Below, piece after piece: positions 34,671-38,000 of a stretch of DNA of 38,000 nucleotides (positions within the stretch are counted from its first letter, which is position 1; each line of letters begins with the position of its first letter). The notes under the pieces are model-generated. The model had not been told where the DNA came from and did no database searches. It worked only from the letters and a program-made list of their open reading frames with translations. The stretch is from Flavobacteriaceae bacterium (GTDB lineage: Bacteria; Bacteroidota; Bacteroidia; Flavobacteriales; Flavobacteriaceae): positions 1 through 38,000 of the forward strand of contig JAHEMZ010000023.1 in the NCBI GenBank assembly GCA_024643385.1, written 5' to 3'. Made by a program: the position numbers and the translations under genes.

Positions 34671-35111
34671 CTATTCATCCTCTTCATCTTCATCTTCATC
34701 TTCATCTTCATCTTCATCTTCATCATCCTCCTCTTCATCCATCTCGGAAGCGATCATATCTCGATCGCCGGTTGAGGAATCCTCTTCTTCTTCCTCCTCC
34801 TCGATCGATATATCTTCATCGAGATCACCATCCAGGACAGCTTTTTCCGGTAGTTCACTTATAGGTTCGTTGAAATCATCGTCGGAGTAATCGTCTTCAT
34901 CAAAGTTGGCCATAGAAACTTCTAATCGCGCACTAACTTTAACCAAATAAACGGTATCGTCTGTACTAACCTCCACCGCCTCAACAAGTTCATTTTTAGC
35001 ATTTCGGAAGGTGATCACATGATCATCATCATAGCCGTCAGGATATTTAGAAACTAAAAGTGATAATATTTCAGGTGTTAATTTTTTGTAATCGACAATT
35101 ATTCGTCTCAT
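34671..35111 (-). CDS. Conserved protein with long acidic repeat tail
   Basis: 146 residues from the ATG at 35111. The N-terminal ~75 residues (MRRIIVDYKKLTPEILSLLV, KYPDGYDDDHVITFRNAKNE, VEAVEVSTDDTVYLVKVS) form a compact domain conserved in Flavobacteriia. The rest is almost entirely Asp/Glu, ending in a DE repeat. I have seen relatives labelled DNA primase; there is no primase motif, so I reject that. A highly acidic tail can mimic DNA or bind basic proteins, but no function is known. A TTG start at 35138 would fall in the -7 element (35136-35143). It lies 42 bases after aroB. Confidence 0.82.
   Translation of the reverse strand: MRRIIVDYKKLTPEILSLLVSKYPDGYDDDHVITFRNAKNELVEAVEVSTDDTVYLVKVSARLEVSMANFDEDDYSDDDFNEPISELPEKAVLDGDLDEDISIEEEEEEEDSSTGDRDMIASEMDEEEDDEDEDEDEDEDEDEEDE
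34682..34723. repeat. Hexamer tandem repeat in the acidic tail
   Basis: Seven perfect copies of CTTCAT (plus strand) coding for alternating Glu/Asp near the C-terminus of the protein at 34671. Copy number changes would keep the frame and only lengthen or shorten the acidic tail. Confidence 0.9.
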
Positions 35112-35135
35112 AGTTGGGGGGTAATTGATAGCTTT

Positions 35136-35143
35136 CAAATATA
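35136..35143 (-). promoter_or_regulatory. -7 element of the acidic-tail protein gene
   Basis: The minus strand reads TATATTTG, 24 bases before the ATG at 35111. It sits in the 42-base gap after aroB, so the gene may have its own promoter in addition to readthrough. Confidence 0.5.
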
Positions 35144-35153
35144 AAATAAGTTT

Positions 35154-36230
35154 TTAATCAGCCGAACAAAGTTCATAAAATTTAAAAGAATCATAGATCA
35201 AATTTTCAGGGACAAGGCAATTGGTTTGATATTTTCCAATATCCTTTAAAAGTACAAAATGAACTTTACCATGACTGTTCTTCTTGTCAAATCTTAACAA
35301 ATTAATAATTTGTTCAATGTCCGCTAAAGTAAATAGATGCTTAGGGAATATCGTTACTATTTTGTTGCTATAGTTATTAAGTTTGTCTTTTGGAAAACCT
35401 TCTATTTGAGCAGATAAATACGTTGCCAAAATCATTCCTATGGCAATGGCTTCTCCATGAAGCAATGGCCTTCTGGTATTGGACTCAAGACAATACGATT
35501 CAATGGCATGTCCCAATGTGTGCCCATAATTGAGCACCTTCCTTAATCCAGTTTCATTGGGGTCTTGCGTAATAATCTGGTTTTTTATTTCTATGGATTT
35601 CCAAATAAGGCTTGCCGTTAGGGAGTCATCTTCTCTATTGAGCAGGAAAGATTGATTGAGGTAGTCTTCAGAATGAATAAATCCGTGTTTTATCATTTCA
35701 GCTTGACCTGACACGATCTCCTCGATAGGTAGTGTTTTTAAAAAATGAGTGTCTATAACGACTAATTCAGGATTTTTAATGACTCCGATTTGATTTTTTA
35801 AGGTACCCAAATCCACACCATTTTTTCCGCCTACGGATGCATCTACCATGGCAAGAAGGGAGGTAGGAATGTTAATAAACCGAATACCTCTTTGGAAGGT
35901 ACAAGCAACAAATCCGCCCAGATCGGTGACAACACCACCTCCTAGATTTATCAACAAACTCTTTCGATCGGCCCCAAGTCTGGATATCGATTCCCAAACA
36001 TATAGGCAGGTGGTTATGTTTTTAGCTATTTCTCCGGCGGGAATGGTAATTATTTCGGCATTTGAGATGGAACTTTGGGCTAAGAAATAACTAAGGCAGT
36101 GCTTCTTTGTATTTGTGTCGGTTAAAATAAATATTTTAGAGGCATTAAGTTGCTGAATGTGTTCACTAAAACCACTCCACGCTCCTTCAAAACCATAAAC
36201 TGAACCACTATGTTTAATTATTTCTTTCAT
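35154..36230 (-). CDS. aroB: 3-dehydroquinate synthase
   Basis: 358 residues. AroB converts DAHP to 3-dehydroquinate in the shikimate pathway, using NAD and a divalent metal. NAD binding shows GGGVVTDLGGFVA (97-109). The metal ligands are Glu178 (GQAEMIKHG), His237 (LNYGHTLGHA) and His258 (LLHGEAIAIGM), with His241 as the likely catalytic base; the spacing is that of the fungal enzyme domain. IPTSLLAMVDASVGGKNGVD is also typical. It is divergent from proline dehydrogenase across a 60-base region holding -7 elements for both genes. Confidence 0.95.
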   Translation of the reverse strand: MKEIIKHSGSVYGFEGAWSGFSEHIQQLNASKIFILTDTNTKKHCLSYFLAQSSISNAEIITIPAGEIAKNITTCLYVWESISRLGADRKSLLINLGGGVVTDLGGFVACTFQRGIRFINIPTSLLAMVDASVGGKNGVDLGTLKNQIGVIKNPELVVIDTHFLKTLPIEEIVSGQAEMIKHGFIHSEDYLNQSFLLNREDDSLTASLIWKSIEIKNQIITQDPNETGLRKVLNYGHTLGHAIESYCLESNTRRPLLHGEAIAIGMILATYLSAQIEGFPKDKLNNYSNKIVTIFPKHLFTLADIEQIINLLRFDKKNSHGKVHFVLLKDIGKYQTNCLVPENLIYDSFKFYELCSAD

Positions 36231-36239
36231 TGCAATTTT

Positions 36240-36273
36240 TTGACATTCCTGAGTTCAAATCTAACTATATTTG
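36240..36273 (+). promoter_or_regulatory. Promoter of proline dehydrogenase gene
   Basis: TTG (36240-36242) is followed after 23 bases by TATATTTG (36266-36273); the ATG is 17 bases downstream. It overlaps the divergent aroB -7 region. Confidence 0.6.
36256..36263 (-). promoter_or_regulatory. -7 element of aroB
   Basis: The minus strand reads TAGATTTG, an exact TAnnTTTG match, 25 bases before the aroB ATG. It is only two bases from the plus-strand -7 of the proline dehydrogenase gene. No TTG at -33. Confidence 0.48.
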
Positions 36274-36290
36274 TTATTATATTTTGATCT

Positions 36291-37463
36291 ATGTCCACAA
36301 AACGTATGTTTGATAACACAGAAGTTGCCTTCAAATTAAAGACCGATGCCCAATTGGAACGGGCTTATTTTTTGTTTAAAATGATTTCAAATGAACCCTT
36401 GGTGAAAATGGGCACTGCCGTCACCAAGTTTGCTTTAAATGTCCATTTACCGGTGGAAGGCTTGATTCGTTCCACCGTATTCGATCACTTTTGTGGGGGT
36501 GTAAATGAAAAGGATTGCATGCCTGTGGTAGATAGTATGATGGATACGGGTGTTTATTCCGTTTTAGATTATTCAGTAGAAGGAAAGGAAGAAGCCTCGC
36601 AGTTTGATGCGACCATGCACAAGGTCTTGGAACTTACCCAGTTTGCCGAAAAAAAACCGGCTATGCCATTTTCTGTTTTCAAACCTACCGGTTTAGGGAG
36701 GTTAAAGATATGGCAAAAAGTAACCGAGGGAGAGGAGTTAAATCAAGAAGAACAAAAGGAATGGTTACGCATCCAGGAGCGATACGAGGCCATTTGTAAG
36801 GAAGCTTATACAAGAAATATCGAATTGTTGATTGATGCAGAAGAAACTTGGATGCAATTGGCAGCAGATAACTTGGCGGAGCAGATGATGGAGAAGTACA
36901 ATATAGAAAAAACAATAGTATTCAGCACTTTGCAGTGTTATCGTTGGGATCGATTGGATTACCTGAAACGAATTCATGCGCGTGCTAAGGCAAAAGGATA
37001 TAAATTAGGATTTAAAATTGTTAGGGGAGCTTATTTGGAAAAAGAAAATGAGCGAGCAAAGGAGAAAGGATATCCAACCCCAATTTGTGTAAATAAGCAA
37101 GCAACCGATGATGAATTTAATGCAGTTGTTGGTTATATTTTGGAGAATTTAGATGATATTTCCTTGTTTCTAGGATCTCATAACGAGGATAGCAGTTATC
37201 AGGCGATGGAGAAAATGAAATCCTTAGGAATCGCACATAACGACCCAAGGGTATGGTTTGGGCAACTATACGGCATGAGCGATCATATAACCTATAATCT
37301 AGCGGAAGCCGGTTACAATGTAGCCAAATACATCCCTTTCGGACCTGTCAAAGATGTGATGCCCTATTTAATTCGCAGAGCGGAGGAAAACACTTCTGTG
37401 GCAGGCCAAACCAGCAGGGAGCTTGAACTGCTAAAAAGGGAGAGAACCCGAAGAGGATTATGA
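36291..37463 (+). CDS. Proline dehydrogenase
   Basis: 390 residues. It oxidises proline to pyrroline-5-carboxylate with FAD, the first step of proline breakdown. The (beta/alpha)8 barrel shows FSVFKPTGLGR, ELLIDAEETWMQ, GFKIVRGAYLEKE, LGSHNEDS, YNVAKYIPFGPVKDVMPYLIRRAEEN; Arg362/Arg363 correspond to the conserved substrate-binding arginine pair. It is a single-function enzyme, not a PutA fusion with the second dehydrogenase, which is not in the window. A long charged helical insertion (about 150-180) is typical of Bacteroidetes forms. Confidence 0.94.
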   Translation: MSTKRMFDNTEVAFKLKTDAQLERAYFLFKMISNEPLVKMGTAVTKFALNVHLPVEGLIRSTVFDHFCGGVNEKDCMPVVDSMMDTGVYSVLDYSVEGKEEASQFDATMHKVLELTQFAEKKPAMPFSVFKPTGLGRLKIWQKVTEGEELNQEEQKEWLRIQERYEAICKEAYTRNIELLIDAEETWMQLAADNLAEQMMEKYNIEKTIVFSTLQCYRWDRLDYLKRIHARAKAKGYKLGFKIVRGAYLEKENERAKEKGYPTPICVNKQATDDEFNAVVGYILENLDDISLFLGSHNEDSSYQAMEKMKSLGIAHNDPRVWFGQLYGMSDHITYNLAEAGYNVAKYIPFGPVKDVMPYLIRRAEENTSVAGQTSRELELLKRERTRRGL

Positions 37464-37662
37464 CCTCATTTTGATCAAATCTCAGTTGCTTTTAAGTTTA
37501 AAACCCATAATTCTGCTTTTTATTTTCAAATCTGTTGGTCGTAGGAGTATTGTATTTATAAATTAGACCATATAAAAATTTATGTAAACACCTTTTTATT
37601 AGATGGTTACAACTAATTTATAGCCGCTTGCCTCACAATAGATTTTTTTATTTCATGTATTT

Positions 37663-37678
37663 AGTATTTTTAAATACT
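37663..37678. repeat. Inverted repeat upstream of the TPR-type gene
   Basis: AGTATTT-TT-AAATACT, a perfect 7-bp inverted repeat 15 bases before the ATG at 37693. It could be an operator or simply AT-rich symmetry. The rest of the 229-base gap 37464-37692 shows no gene or RNA that I can support. Confidence 0.4.
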
Positions 37679-37692
37679 TGAAAATAAATAAC

Positions 37693-38000
37693 ATGAATCG
37701 ATCTCGTACATTATTTTTTTGCATCCTTATTTTAGGGTTTCGTTTGATGGCCCAACTTCCGGATCAAACTTTTCTGAATACAAATGATTATGAAGAATTA
37801 CTTGAACTATTCAATGAATATGACAGTGATTCGTTGGCACAGGAACGTATTGCTTATACCTATTTGAATCGGGCACGTAAAGAAAATGATACCATCAAAG
37901 TCGCAAGAGGTTACGACCGTCTTGCTCGCATTTACCATCCTGAAAAAAATATCATCTATGCGGATAGCTTGATTGAATACACTAAAAAATGGAATCACAT
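37693..38000 (+). CDS. N-terminal part of a TPR-type sensor/regulator (runs off edge)
   Basis: An open frame of about 102 residues continues past the window end. It starts with a signal-like hydrophobic segment (MNRSRTLFFCILILGFRLMAQ). The following text, QERIAYTYLNRARKENDTIKVARGYDRLARIY and IIYADSLIEYTKKWNH, matches the start of flavobacterial proteins with periplasmic TPR repeats, a membrane helix and a C-terminal AraC- or LuxR-type DNA-binding domain. That full architecture cannot be seen here, so the regulator call is inference from the N-terminus. Confidence 0.7.
   Translation, partial: MNRSRTLFFCILILGFRLMAQLPDQTFLNTNDYEELLELFNEYDSDSLAQERIAYTYLNRARKENDTIKVARGYDRLARIYHPEKNIIYADSLIEYTKKWNH

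Noticed and set aside
34682-34723. Short regular repeats that could suggest a CRISPR array
   Set aside because: The unit is 6 bases with no spacers and encodes an Asp/Glu tail in frame.

Overview
The window looks like ordinary chromosome from a member of the Bacteroidota, almost certainly the Flavobacteriaceae. Genes are AT-rich and densely packed. Many starts have no obvious Shine-Dalgarno sequence but carry the Bacteroidetes-type -7 element TAnnTTTG, sometimes with a TTG 20-23 bases upstream. The gene families also fit this group: DUF6146 and DUF6787 proteins, a BatA-like protein, an acyl-CoA reductase beside a ferredoxin, and a TPR-type regulator. I see no rRNA, tRNA, CRISPR array, insertion sequence, prophage or other mobile element. 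The longest gene-free stretch is about 290 bases.

Layout, left to right. 1-4.4 kb (minus strand): a conserved protein of unknown role, then a three-subunit proton-translocating NAD(P) transhydrogenase (pntAa-pntAb-pntB). 4.6-5.9 kb (plus): a metallo-beta-lactamase-fold hydrolase and a membrane-anchored coiled-coil protein. 6.0-10.1 kb (minus): a tight four-gene operon of a BatA/vWA-like membrane protein, a dihydroorotase homologue that has lost its metal ligands, a small membrane protein and a serine esterase. 10.2-11.7 kb (minus): two paralogous lipoproteins, each with its own promoter and terminator. 11.7-13.2 kb (minus): a TIGR02757 protein and a LolD-like ATPase. 13.3-14.8 kb (plus): msrA-folE and a small membrane protein. 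14.8-18.1 kb (minus): a DUF6146 lipoprotein, a DUF6787 protein, a His/Cys-rich small protein and a TonB-dependent receptor, possibly for metal uptake. 18.2-21.4 kb (minus): acyl-CoA reductase, serC and serA, divergent from a ferredoxin. 21.9-25.1 kb: small secreted proteins around the GTPase ychF. 25.2-29.8 kb (plus): topoisomerase IV parE-parC. 29.8-32.2 kb (minus): a PLP decarboxylase, a lipoprotein and an HTH regulator. 32.4-34.7 kb (plus): an M14 carboxypeptidase, an Lrp/AsnC regulator and a DinB-like protein. 34.7-36.2 kb (minus): an acidic repeat-tailed protein and aroB, divergent from proline dehydrogenase. A TPR-type protein runs off the right edge.

Most of this is housekeeping: redox cofactor balance, serine and chorismate synthesis, folate/pterin synthesis, DNA topology and proline catabolism. 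The parts least explained by known biology are the BatA-like/dead-dihydroorotase operon, the paralogous lipoprotein pair, the His/Cys-rich protein with its TonB receptor, and the divergent LuxC-family reductase and ferredoxin. I found no clear defence, conflict or mobile system and do not claim one. Several ORFs were shortened to a later start because the longer version ran through a promoter or terminator.
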